Assembly (NCBI GenBank): GCA_001939145.1
Contig: LSRX01000279.1
Coordinates: 381,127 to 445,126 of the forward strand
Direction of reading: 5' to 3'
DNA from: Symbiodinium microadriaticum
Lineage: Eukaryota; Sar; Dinophyceae; Suessiales; Symbiodiniaceae
Length of the DNA: 64,000 bases
Part shown: piece by piece, positions 55,654-64,000 of the stretch
How the letters are laid out: every line of letters begins with the position of its first letter
Numbering within the stretch: the stretch's first letter is position 1
Program-made: the position numbers and the translations under genes
Notes under the pieces: model-generated
Databases searched by the model: none
The model's input: the letters and a program-made list of their open reading frames with translations, nothing else
What the model was told of the DNA's origin: nothing

Positions 55654-58600
55654 GCAAATAAGAAAAGAGCAACACCGAAAAAATCACACAAAAAGACATA
55701 CATGCACACAAGCACGCACACACACACACACACACAAGCCAGCAGTGGAGTCACATAGCGTTGCCATGCCGAGCAGCCGAACAAGACCTTTCTTCTCAGC
55801 CCAGGCCACGATCTTGTCGACACGGGTCCTCGGCTGCCCAATCGATGGTGGATCTGCCAGGCATGCTCTTTAAATTATCGATAAGATACATAGCAATTTA
55901 ACAGCTTTGTTAGGCAGGGATCTGTGAGTAGGAAAGCTCGTTCTTCAGGTCCTCTTTGCTGTAAAAGCCACCTTTGACTTCCAGCTTTTTGCTTCGTGTT
56001 GATCGAGTCATGATAGTCAAGGATTCCATGAAGACAGCCTTTGGGCAGCAGTCATATATTAATTAGCTTGTGTGCATGGATCTATATAGATGCAAGCATG
56101 CCTGTATTGCACATGATGGTACCAAAAAGTTCACACCTTGACCCCACCGGACTTGCACCACATGCGGAAGAGCATATCTCTTCCTTTGGACACATCTTGC
56201 CACATCTGGAACACATTCTCCGGCACTTCGAGGTTGCCAGAGCCCTTCTTCGGCGAGCAAATGCGCCGAATTTTTTCTTTCTCGGTTTTGGTCAAGTCCT
56301 TCATCTGCAACACACGAGGGCCCTCATCATCATCGGAATCATCGTCACGCCTGGAAGACACAGGCTGCTTGGTCTTGGTCGAGTCTGGATCAGGGGCTCT
56401 GGTCGTGTCCGTCCTTTTGCTCGGTGGCGGGGATGCAGACAAAGTTCTCTTGGCCTCGAGGGGTCTTTTCCACCACAGCCGTAGCCTTGCCAGGCTGCTG
56501 CTGAGCGAGCTGCGTGGGCTGCGTGGGTGGCTGCACCGTGGGTTCCTGCAACCATGGGGCTTGGCTGTTAAATTTGCCTTGGAAGACACGTGGAGTATAT
56601 GATCGGGGCTGCGGGGTTCAGTTGCGGCTTTGGGGTTCAGGGTTGCGGGGCTATGGGGCTGCGGGGTTCAGTTGCGGTTTTGGGGTTCTGGGTTGCGGGG
56701 CTATGGGGCTATGGCCACCAGACTTAAAGGGTAATTATTAAGGCATGTGTCATGGGGTTGCCAGGTTGCCAAGTATAATCAGAGACCCGGCTTCAGGGCA
56801 TTCGGGTTTCCAGGCAGGGGTTGCGTAGGTCCTAGCACAGCCCCTGCACACATATCGATCTCTGCACACATGGGTTTAGGGTTTTTTAGGGTTTAGGGTT
56901 TAGGGTCCGGTTTGTTAATCCAATAGAAGCCTTGCTGTGCCCCATAAAGCAACTTGCCCATACCGAGTAGACTTGAGTTTGCTAGAATGGAGTTATAGTG
57001 ACATCGGCACAGAAATGGATGGATGATGTATGTAGGATCGAATCCTCGATATAGTTTAGAAAAGGAGCAACAAACAAGCTGCACGTAGGGAAAACAAGGT
57101 CCTGAAGGAAACATACTCCCCGGATGAATTCCAATGCTCACACTGCATGAGGCCCACATACAGTCAGTGATCAATCCGAAAGAGACATTGAATCCTCAAT
57201 GAATTAGAGAATTGCTGTGACGGTCGATCTATTTGAGGCTCCTGGCCACGGCTGTTGCGAAGCTTCTCGATCTCCATCTTCTGGTCCACGTAAGCAGCTT
57301 GGAGCAGCTGGAACTTGTTCAGCAGCTCCTATGAGGAGAATAAAACTATAACAAAACATGCCTGTTCATGTGCCCAGTGCGTGCATGCATGTATGTGTCC
57401 TGCATTCCGATCGAGTGAAAAATGACACGTCCATTTAAGCATAAGCGGTCCTGCTGAAGAGCAGCTGAGTCGGAGGGTGCCGAAAGAGGGGCTTGCACAG
57501 GTGGCCGGTTTTCAGGAGGCTGGGAAGCTTTGGGTGTGCCTGCAGCTTCCACTGGTTCCTCTTTAACCTAAACTCCATGCATGGTACATTCGGAGCACCC
57601 ACGGATGCATTGCATGCACTGCTCACAGGCACCATAAGCAGACTAAAGATCATATGTCATATCCTGGCTAGCAGAAGGATCGATCGATCTATATAAATGA
57701 TCGAAACGAAAACATGTATCGATCCATGGATCGATCTATCTACCCATCGTGGAATCCCAGGCACTCGCATGCCATGCACAGCTTGCAGCTGCGATTCCGT
57801 CCCGGGCTCGGTCTTGGAGTCAGACTGGGCAATCTGGATAGCCGCTTGCAGCTCCTGTGTTCAAACGCAAGGGTTGTTTCGGCACTTAATTATTCTATCG
57901 CGTGCATGTGGGCATGCTCCATATTGTATGATCATACTGATCACGACAGAAAATGCATCTCTCGACTTCAAATATGCTGCATGCATGGCAATCCTGCGCC
58001 ACTTCCTTCAGCCGATTAACATCGCCCTCCTGTAGCAAGAAGGAAAGACCGGATGCCAAAGTGGCCGCTGAATGGCATTCCCGCTTGAGGGCTATGGCGT
58101 TCTAAGAACCTAGCAAAATGCCAAGTTCCAAACACGTTGCGGACAGCAAAAACCGCGCCAAAATCAGCCCTGAAACAAAAACCAACGTTGCGTGCCTAAA
58201 AGTGTCTGTTGCGTGCCTATTTGTGTCTGTTGCGTGCCTGTTTCTGTCTGTTTGGTTTTGGCCGATTTTATGTATTTCCGAACATAGCTGCGCAAATCTG
58301 TCTTGGAGGGCTCCTAGTCAGTTGCAGGTCTGAGCCGCGTCTCCGCGAAGCCCCTGAAGTCCGCAACGTATGCAGTCCCCATATAGCTACAATGGCAACA
58401 CACGAGTCCTCAAAAGCAAGAAACACAGCCCCGAAGACACCAAGGTTTGCAGAGTTCAGGGTTTGTGGGCTTCAGGGTTTGCGGGTTTCAGGGTTTGCGG
58501 GTTTCAGGGTGTTGCGCGTGTCAGGGTGTTGCGCGTTTTAGGGTGCTGCGCGTTTCAGGGTGCTGCGCGTTTCAGGGTGGTGCGCGTTTCAGGGTGTTGC

Positions 58601-59083
58601 GGGTTTTGGGGTGTTGCGGGTTTCGGGGTGTTGCGTGTTTCGGGGGGGTTGCGTGTTTCAGAGTGCTGCGTGTTTCGGGGGGGGTTGCGTGTTTCAGGGT
58701 GCTGCGGGTTTCAGGGTGCTGCGGGTTTCAGGGCGCTGCGGGTTTCAGGGCGCTGCGGGTTTCAGGGTGTTGCGGGTTTCAGGGTGTTGCGGGTTTCAGG
58801 GTGTTGCGGGTTTCAGGGTTTGTGGTTTGCAGTATAGACATATAATGTAAGTGCTTCAGTGCTTGTGGGCTTCAGTAGGATGGCCCTGAAGCCACCACAA
58901 CCCACGAACCCTGAAACCAGCAAGCCCCCAAAGCACGCAAACACCGAAAGCACGCAACCACTGAAACCCTCAAGGAAGCAGCCCCTAAAGCCCTGAAGCC
59001 ACAGCCCTGGCAACCTTGCACAAGGCACACCGATAGCGCTGCATCAAGTCATCAAGGCTGCATTGGTTGGCATTGAACCCATC
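52878..59083 (-). CDS. Multi-exon gene for a charged, partly coiled-coil protein of unknown function
   Basis: Exons chained by phase, 5-prime to 3-prime: 59015-59083 (tentative), 57994-58029, 57783-57854, 57451-57567, 57242-57328, 56137-56545, 55923-56038, 55778-55828, 54611-54821, 54394-54510, 54183-54346 and 52878-52944 ending in TGA. Donors are GT, GA, GC, GA, GA, GT, GA, GC, GA, GT and GC. Acceptors are AG followed by G except at 54346 (AG-A). The first exon with ATG was not found. Protein order: RYRCALCK; helical [19 protein letters not shown]; a Pro/Ser linker; acidic [16 protein letters not shown]; a basic block [34 protein letters not shown] block (actually [20 protein letters not shown]); [52 protein letters not shown]; basic tail [14 protein letters not shown] recall this as a large unnamed Symbiodiniaceae family. 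One exon has an extra base (see 56137). Introns carry minisatellites and GATCGATC/GCATGC words. Confidence 0.7.
54860..55145. repeat. ~55-bp minisatellite in intron, CCCCGCAACCCAGAACCCC unit
   Basis: About five imperfect units made of CCCGCAACCCAGAACCCC, AAAACCGCAACTGAACCCC and GCAGCCCCATAG. The same unit occurs on the opposite strand at 56605-56715 in another intron of the same gene. Confidence 0.9.
55345..55745. repeat. (CT)n, (CA)n and (TA)n microsatellites in intron
   Basis: A CT tract at 55362-55425, CA-rich tracts to 55575, TA at 55621-55652 and CA again at 55700-55735. Frames of over 100 codons here ([18 protein letters not shown]) are artefacts. Confidence 0.95.
56137..56545 (-). CDS. 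Core exon of the multi-exon gene, with an apparent one-base frame break
   Basis: Length 409, one more than a multiple of three, although the adjoining exons require phase 0 at both ends. From 56545 the in-phase frame reads [20 protein letters not shown] and TAVVEKTP before a stop about 50 codons in. The frame that carries the conserved part ([50 protein letters not shown]) is shifted by one. The switch fits a single extra C/G at about 56454-56455 (GGCC). Either a base error in the assembly or a real frameshift that would inactivate this copy. Confidence 0.6.
56605..56715. repeat. Inverted copy of the 55-bp minisatellite
   Basis: Two units of GCGGGGTTCAGTTGCGG(C/T)TTTGGGGTTC...GGGGCTATGGGGCT, complementary to 54860-55145. 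Confidence 0.9.
56870..56912. repeat. Lone TTTAGGG run in the gene-bearing part
   Basis: GGGTTTAGGGTTTTTTAGGGTTTAGGGTTTAGGGT within an intron. The only clear telomere-like run right of 48.3 kb. Confidence 0.9.
58448..58825. repeat. 17-bp minisatellite (TTGCGGGTTTCAGGGTG)
   Basis: About 21 units with variants (CGTGTTTC, CGCGTTTT, TGGTGCG). Because 17 is not a multiple of three and no unit contains a stop, all three plus frames stay open and cycle through the same 17-residue pattern. Not a protein repeat. Confidence 0.95.
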
Positions 59084-61242
59084 CTATCTGAAACTCCAAA
59101 GTTCTAGGCCTGAAACTAGATATCCTGTTGCTCGATCTATTTAGATCGATCGTTCATGTGGAAGCATGCTAGGCCGGGCGATCTTAAGTCGATCGGTTCA
59201 GATATAGCACCACGCCCTATGTGCATGGGTGCGTACGGTCATGATGTGTATGGCCATGCTACACACACACACACACATGCATGCATACGTAAGCTTATGC
59301 ACTGCCTAATTAGACATGAAGCCAGCAGGCTTGAAGTCCAGAAGCCCGCAGCCCCAGGAGCCCTGCATGAAACCCATACCCACATAAGCCTGAAGCCCCC
59401 TAGCAACCTTGCGACCCCGTATCCCTGCATAGGATGGGCTAGCGAACCACATATACCATGCATGCATGGATCGAGCTGCGAAGCACACCCATGCATAAGA
59501 TTCTACGTATGTCGGAGACCGGCCAGCAAGAAAGTCTTCAGTCGATCCATGGATATGCAGCTACATCCGGCCTATCGATATATATACCTATAGCAGACAT
59601 GCATGCATGGCATGGCCCACAAACCATCAAACAAACCGATTCATTCAGATGATGTAACTCAGCAGGAACCATGAAGCCTCGATCCTGGAGAGACTTGACC
59701 TCTATAGGATACTATCGGTGAATAATTATTGTCCATTGCAAATAAGGGAAGCCTACCGACTGAAGGTTTATGCGATAGAGCTGATTAACCCATGCATATC
59801 ACGGATCTAGAAAGTTCGAAGAGAAAACCTGATTCTGAGAAATGAAACCTGAAGCTCCCCAAACCTATAAAACCTCGACAAGAATGAAGATGTGATGCTG
59901 CCTGCACAAGCAAGCCGGTAGGTTAGATCGATCGATACTTAATTGGACTCCCAGGCTGCAGCAACTAAGACCACGAAGCCGAGGATCTGATCCTGGATGC
60001 ACTATTTCTCCTGCTGAGCTGCCTTGGTCCTATATAAGCTTCGAGACCGTCCCTGGCCAGCACTTTAGTCCACTGTGTCTGGGGTGTTCAATACCTAGCT
60101 GGTCTACATCGGCGACAAGTTCACAGGTGATTAAGTGCAGGAGGCCCTCATTCATTTTCTCCGATGCATACCACATTACATTACGATCCCAAAAAGACGT
60201 ACTCTGTAAGGTTAACGAAATAACCTCATGTCAAACTGTAGTATCGTGCAAATGCAGTTATTTGCGTACTTCGGGCAACCCAGGTCACCCCAAAACCTAA
60301 AGTACCCTAGAACCACTCACGACTATCCCACAACCTGGCTTCTGTAGCTATGATATCGATAGGTTATGCACTATAGAGCTATACAGCACCTACGTACTAT
60401 ATACAAGTGGTTGAGCAAAAAAGACTCCTTGTCGGGTGAGACAGCAAACCGGCATACATCCTAAACACTGTATCATTAAAATACTCTTGGGATGGACTGT
60501 CTCCTGCCTGAGGATTCCGACATTAAGTTCGATAGATTACAATATAGGCCAGCATCTCTTCAGGCTTGGGGCACAGTCTCAGATTCTGGAGGTTTGCAAT
60601 GGACCAGGGATCTATATGGGTCTGAGAGATCTAGAAAGCAGATATTAAATTTGATTTCAGGATCTATAGGAGTACCAAAGTGGGTTCAATCGAGAGTTAT
60701 GAAGATTGCCAACAGGCCCCGCAAGCTAGAGATCGAAGTCCTTTCTTAGCTGCAAAGACATTTCGTGCGCAACACGACCCAGAACCCCAAAACTAACATA
60801 GCTACCTCGATTGCTGACGCTTACGTGACACATAGGATTGAAAACCAATTATGAAAGAGGGATACAGCACAGCAACAGTGGAGCATGACCTCTAGATCGT
60901 CTTCTGTGTCCAGTCAACACAGACAAGATATGCTCATGCCTGCACATTAATTCACAGTGCATGACAAAAGATGTGCTTCTGCGCACCCCTAGTTGGAGAT
61001 GTGCCGGGAAACACGTGCATGAGTCTCCTGTGGGATAGATGCAGCATGTACCACAGACAGTACATGTGTGCACAAATGTGCACATATGCATGCATGTAAG
61101 CATGGATAGACACACATCTGCTATACTCATGCACATAATACTCCATATGCTATGTGACCAATGCACAAGTACATGCGTGTGCATATGCATGTGTGCTTGC
61201 GTGTGAAGTGAGGATCATGCCACATGTACCACCGGCACATCC
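59084..61242. other. Intergenic or long intron, mostly unassigned
   Basis: Rich in GATCGATC, GCATGC and CATG words. I see no confident exon on the minus strand; short AG-G bounded pieces near 59990-60060 are possible but cannot be phased. One plus frame is listed separately. Confidence 0.4.
60492..60749 (+). CDS. Unrecognised 85-codon frame (doubtful)
   Basis: ATG-initiated, with protein-like composition: ASLQAWGTVSDSGGLQWTRD, GVPKWVQSRVMKIANRPRKL. It would be oriented against its neighbours. No family recognised and no splice support. Confidence 0.2.
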   Translation: MDCLLPEDSDIKFDRLQYRPASLQAWGTVSDSGGLQWTRDLYGSERSRKQILNLISGSIGVPKWVQSRVMKIANRPRKLEIEVLS

Positions 61243-62785
61243 CTATGCAAAATGCGTGCTAGGGAAACAACCTTTCCATTCGGTAGGAATGACCAAGCCT
61301 TTGGCTCCATAGAGATACTGCAGCAAACCTGGAAGGCCTGCATCAGCCCAATCATCCGCACCCATATCTAACTTCTCAAGCTTCTGAATGGTCGAGGCAT
61401 CCACCATCGAAACTGGGCGAAGGGCCGGACTCCTATTGAAGAGTGGCAGCAACTCGGCCATGTGCTTGCCGAAAGACTTCGTGTAAGTCCTGGGCCGGCT
61501 TTAGGGGATGTTCACGGATTATGGACATGATTGCTTGGTTGACCTTGCTAGTATAGTCTTGGGTTCAACTAACTGATCGGCTAGCTTTGCTGAGGCCATA
61601 TCTGAGTCGTCTTCAATAGCCCATTCCCGGTAAACTTTTCCCGGCCATCTTTACCAATCTTGCGGTTGACCGGCTGCACACGACCATGAAGCTTCTGTTG
61701 CCGAGCCTTGAATGCAGCAGTTAACCTCCCCTGAAAGAACTTCTGGATTTTCGGGTTGCTGCTCCATAATGCTGTACGTTTCGGACAGCTGTGCCCATAG
61801 TGCATCATCCACATCCGACACACATAGACCTGCAGGGCAGGGCTTAGAGGCTTGTTCGGGGCAGGGGCTTTCTTAATCTAAGGACACAGCTACGGTTGTA
61901 TTTTTCTTTGCTGTGGCCTTGTGCGTTGAACAGAGCCACTGGAACTTTGGGTGGCGCCAGATTAGGGAGGAGGCCGGCTGTTCGATGACCCATGTAGCTT
62001 GCATCGCCACACACAGAAGTGACACCAGCACGGTCCTAACAAGGCACTGGGGCTACTGGGCTGGCTCCTGTCTGGTAGGACGAGATAAGCTAATCTATAT
62101 ACAATGTGCATATATAGGATGCAGTATCACGGAGATGCACAGGGTTGTTCGGGTTTTGCAAGCACACTCCTCTATAATGATGATCAGCTACTGCACACAT
62201 TAACCCCAGCTAAGCAGTTCGAGAGTTTCGGGAGTACCATACCAGAGCGTCCTGCAAAGCTGGGTATTGCCCATGGCAACAAAGGACAGATCATCGTTTC
62301 CCAGCGGGTTCAAGAAGTTTCTCTGGCTTGTGGCCCGGCAAATTGATACCCAGCTAGAACACTGTAGCCCTTGCCACAATGTGAAGCCGGATGGCTTGGC
62401 CAGCAGAACCGACAGAAGGTGCAGCCTCAGAACTGAACAAACAGTTGCAATGCACCCCCGAAGACTACACGGTATTCGATGTGTCCAGATATACAACTAC
62501 AGACTGAGGCTGGATCGCAAATCCAGCTGGCGTGCAAATGTTCATGGAAGGGTGGTACTTCAGGTCTAGTCGTGCAGCACCAGGCCCATGCACAGCCCCA
62601 ACCTCCCGAGTCATGACTCCTTCCCCAGCATAGTGTTCGCAGAAGTAGAACTCCTGGCGGTCCTGGCAACAAGCGTTCATCTTTTCAATCAAGATGGCTA
62701 GATAGGTGGTGTGCAACGGTTCCTTGTCCAAGCGGTAGATCAGACGCTCATTGAACACGAGGCACAAAATCGCGAGGATGAAGGC
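61243..62785 (-). CDS. Five-exon gene, cytosine-5 methyltransferase-like arrangement, dinoflagellate-expanded family
   Basis: Exons in coding order 62517-62785, 62252-62425, 61918-62035, 61591-61829 and 61243-61489 (TAG) join in phase. Donors are GA, GA, GC and GC; acceptors are all AG-G. The 5-prime end is missing: exon 1 begins at an acceptor with AFILAILCLVFNERLIY. Next, EFYFCEHYAGEGVMTREV resembles the SAM-binding loop (F.G.G) of a Rossmann methyltransferase, LDLKYH the following acidic strand end, GLQCSSWVS the place of the PCQ loop, and WVIEQPASSL the place of ENV. That order is that of C5-type DNA methyltransferases, but Pro before Cys is Gln and the rest is diverged, so activity is uncertain. 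Then come RMWMMHYGHSCPKRTALWS, a basic linker REKFTGNGLLKTTQIWP, and KSFGKHMAELLPLF. I recall proteins with this full order as abundant in Symbiodiniaceae without a known role. Confidence 0.65.
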
Positions 62786-63149
62786 CTGCAAGAGCATACG
62801 TTATTTGGCAGAGCAGGATTAGGGTGGGACCCAAAAGGATGGATATTGGTTTGGGTTTTCTAGCAGGGTTGCACAGCACTAGATTCCTCAGCAAATGTCC
62901 GGGCCTGGCATTCTATGTGTGCCTGTGTCACATCTACATGGTATACATACATGCACATGTTTGATGAAATCTCATCTTATATGTCCAGAGCTGGCTGTAC
63001 TCTGATTCGATATGCAAACGATCTCCCCGCCTTCGGAGCTTTCACCCGCATGAGGTTGTCTACAAGGCGGTACAGCTCCATGGCAACACAGCAGGACACA
63101 CGGGCTTCAGCTGGAGCTGTCAAGCTGTTCTGTTAAGTGCAATTGCAAG
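62786..63149. other. Intron or intergenic, nothing assigned
   Basis: Begins with the acceptor of the methyltransferase-like exon (CTCTTGCAG on the minus strand). Its upstream exon was not located. The plus frame ending at 63366 stays open leftwards to about 63001, but without support before 63150. Confidence 0.4.
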
Positions 63150-63366
63150 GAATCATGATGCACCATCAGAATGCACTGCGCTTGGCTTTGGCGTCGGAGG
63201 AATGCTAGCAAGAATGCACCACACTTCTGACGAAAATGAAGCCTGGTACCACTGCAACACATGCAAGATTTGCCTGATGACTCGAGTGTGTCATCACTGT
63301 GATAATCAGGACGGAGTGATCGGTCCATTGGCAGCTGGCATCACCTGCGTGGGGTGTCGAGGCTAA
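63150..63366 (+). CDS. Terminal exon with a cysteine/histidine cluster
   Basis: Starts after TTGCAAG with G, the AG-G acceptor form, and runs in phase to TAA at 63364-63366. It reads ECTALGFGVGGMLARMHHTS, then YHCNTCKICLMTRVCHHC and ITCVGCRG. Seven Cys and several His in 45 residues (C..C..C, CHHC, C..C) look like a small zinc-binding module; RING, ribbon or other type cannot be told. Family not recognised. It lies on the opposite strand to the genes on its left, so either a convergent gene ends here or it is nested in an intron of the methyltransferase-like gene. Confidence 0.45.
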
Positions 63367-63640
63367 ACTGGGCTCTCAGCTGCAGGCACACCCCGACATA
63401 CACAAGTGACTCTGCTGCAGAACTCACATCGATCTGTCCACTGTAGACGGAAGCAATGCAATCATGATTTTGACTTGGTGCACTGTCTTAATGCTGCAAA
63501 GCATGCCCTGCTGACATGCGAGGGAACCTTGAAAGGGGATCGGCAGCTGGATTGTTCGCACAAGCAATAGTCATGTAATACAGAATGAAGCTCTTGAAAA
63601 GCACAACTTGCAAAGACCAACCGCCAAATGACACATTGAA
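63367..63640. other. Unassigned
   Basis: No open frame of note; unique sequence downstream of the cysteine-cluster exon. Confidence 0.4.
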
Positions 63641-63998
63641 TTATTAAAGACCTTTGGCAATATTAGTTTCACTTGTGTTGTGGCCACCGATCCAAGAAGA
63701 CATCTTGGCGGCTGTTGCAGGAGGTTCTTTGCCCCAGGGTCCCCCTACAGCAACCAAAGCTAAGCCACTCGATAAAAACATATCAGTGAGCGGAGCACTC
63801 CAGAAGCTTTGCTTCGTACTTTCTCTTGGTGGGGCGCTTGGCCCCATTGAAAAAGGTATTCCCCGTTGACGACCACGTCTTGCCTCGAGCACCAAATCCC
63901 GTGATGTGCATCCAAAACAGCAAACAACATGACTGAAGCAGCGCAGTCAAGAAACTGACATTGTCATCCACCAAGAAATCATAGGTCAGAGCCTGCAC
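63641..63998. other. Probable exonic segment at right edge, strand undecided
   Basis: Frames stay open on both strands. Minus: an AG-G boundary before QDVVVNGEYLFQWGQAPHQE, and to the right QALTYDFLVDDNVSFLTALL. Plus: PPTATKAKPLDKNISVSGAL to a TGA near 63869. Composition suggests coding DNA, but the window ends before it can be phased. Confidence 0.3.
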
Positions 63999-64000
63999 TG

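Noticed and set aside
54813..55841. Minus frames reading GCG/WGSGLRG and VCVCV, plus frames reading HTHTH
   Set aside because: Minisatellite and CA/CT microsatellites inside introns of the multi-exon gene.
58370..58850. Three overlapping plus frames with a 17-residue repeat ([11 protein letters not shown] type)
   Set aside because: A 17-bp DNA unit without stops gives the same periodic peptide in all three frames; that is a DNA repeat, not a selected protein repeat.

Overview
The window is nuclear DNA of a eukaryote, most likely a dinoflagellate of the Symbiodiniaceae/Suessiales type. Three lines of evidence support this. (1) Two multi-exon minus-strand genes at 52.8-62.8 kb can be chained exon by exon with matching phases, and their introns use GA, GC and GT donors with AG acceptors almost always followed by G. 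This mixture is a known hallmark of dinoflagellate splicing. (2) Telomere-type words (TTTAGGG/CCCTAAA and variants) are scattered internally by the hundred. (3) Several predicted proteins resemble uncharacterised families that I recall as expanded in Symbiodiniaceae gene sets. That last point is from memory and was not searched. I saw no rRNA, tRNA, CRISPR array or bacterial-style operon.

Layout. 1-600 is simple repeat. 1296-1829 holds the last exon of an ABCD-type (peroxisomal acyl-CoA) ABC transporter. From about 1.9 to 48.3 kb lies a gene-poor block made of short interstitial telomere-like arrays in both orientations, at least fourteen families of roughly 80-180 bp foldback (MITE-like) elements, microsatellites, a few direct duplications and two runs of N. 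Inside it are a LINE endonuclease relic split by a foldback element (14959-15376) and a broken piece resembling the RNA-dependent RNA polymerase of a sobemovirus/dinornavirus-like RNA virus (about 44.2-45.0 kb). The telomere-like words stop almost completely near 48.3 kb, next to a (TATAA)n tract.

The right part, 48.8-64 kb, is gene-bearing and mostly coded on the minus strand: a 589-codon reading frame with no visible intron and a possible distant transposase ancestry; a 190-aa protein with a GIY-YIG-like endonuclease core; a gene of eleven or twelve small exons encoding a charged, partly coiled-coil protein of unknown function; a five-exon gene with an arrangement reminiscent of cytosine-5 methyltransferases; and a plus-strand cysteine-cluster terminal exon. 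Introns here are rich in minisatellites and self-complementary words (GATCGATC, GCATGC).

The most informative observations are two telomere-like arrays flanked by 21-22 bp direct repeats, and a three-copy mobile composite that carries a CCCTAAA microarray inside it. Together they suggest two routes by which telomeric DNA spread through this region. Exon limits were worked out by hand from phase and splice dinucleotides and are not transcript-verified.
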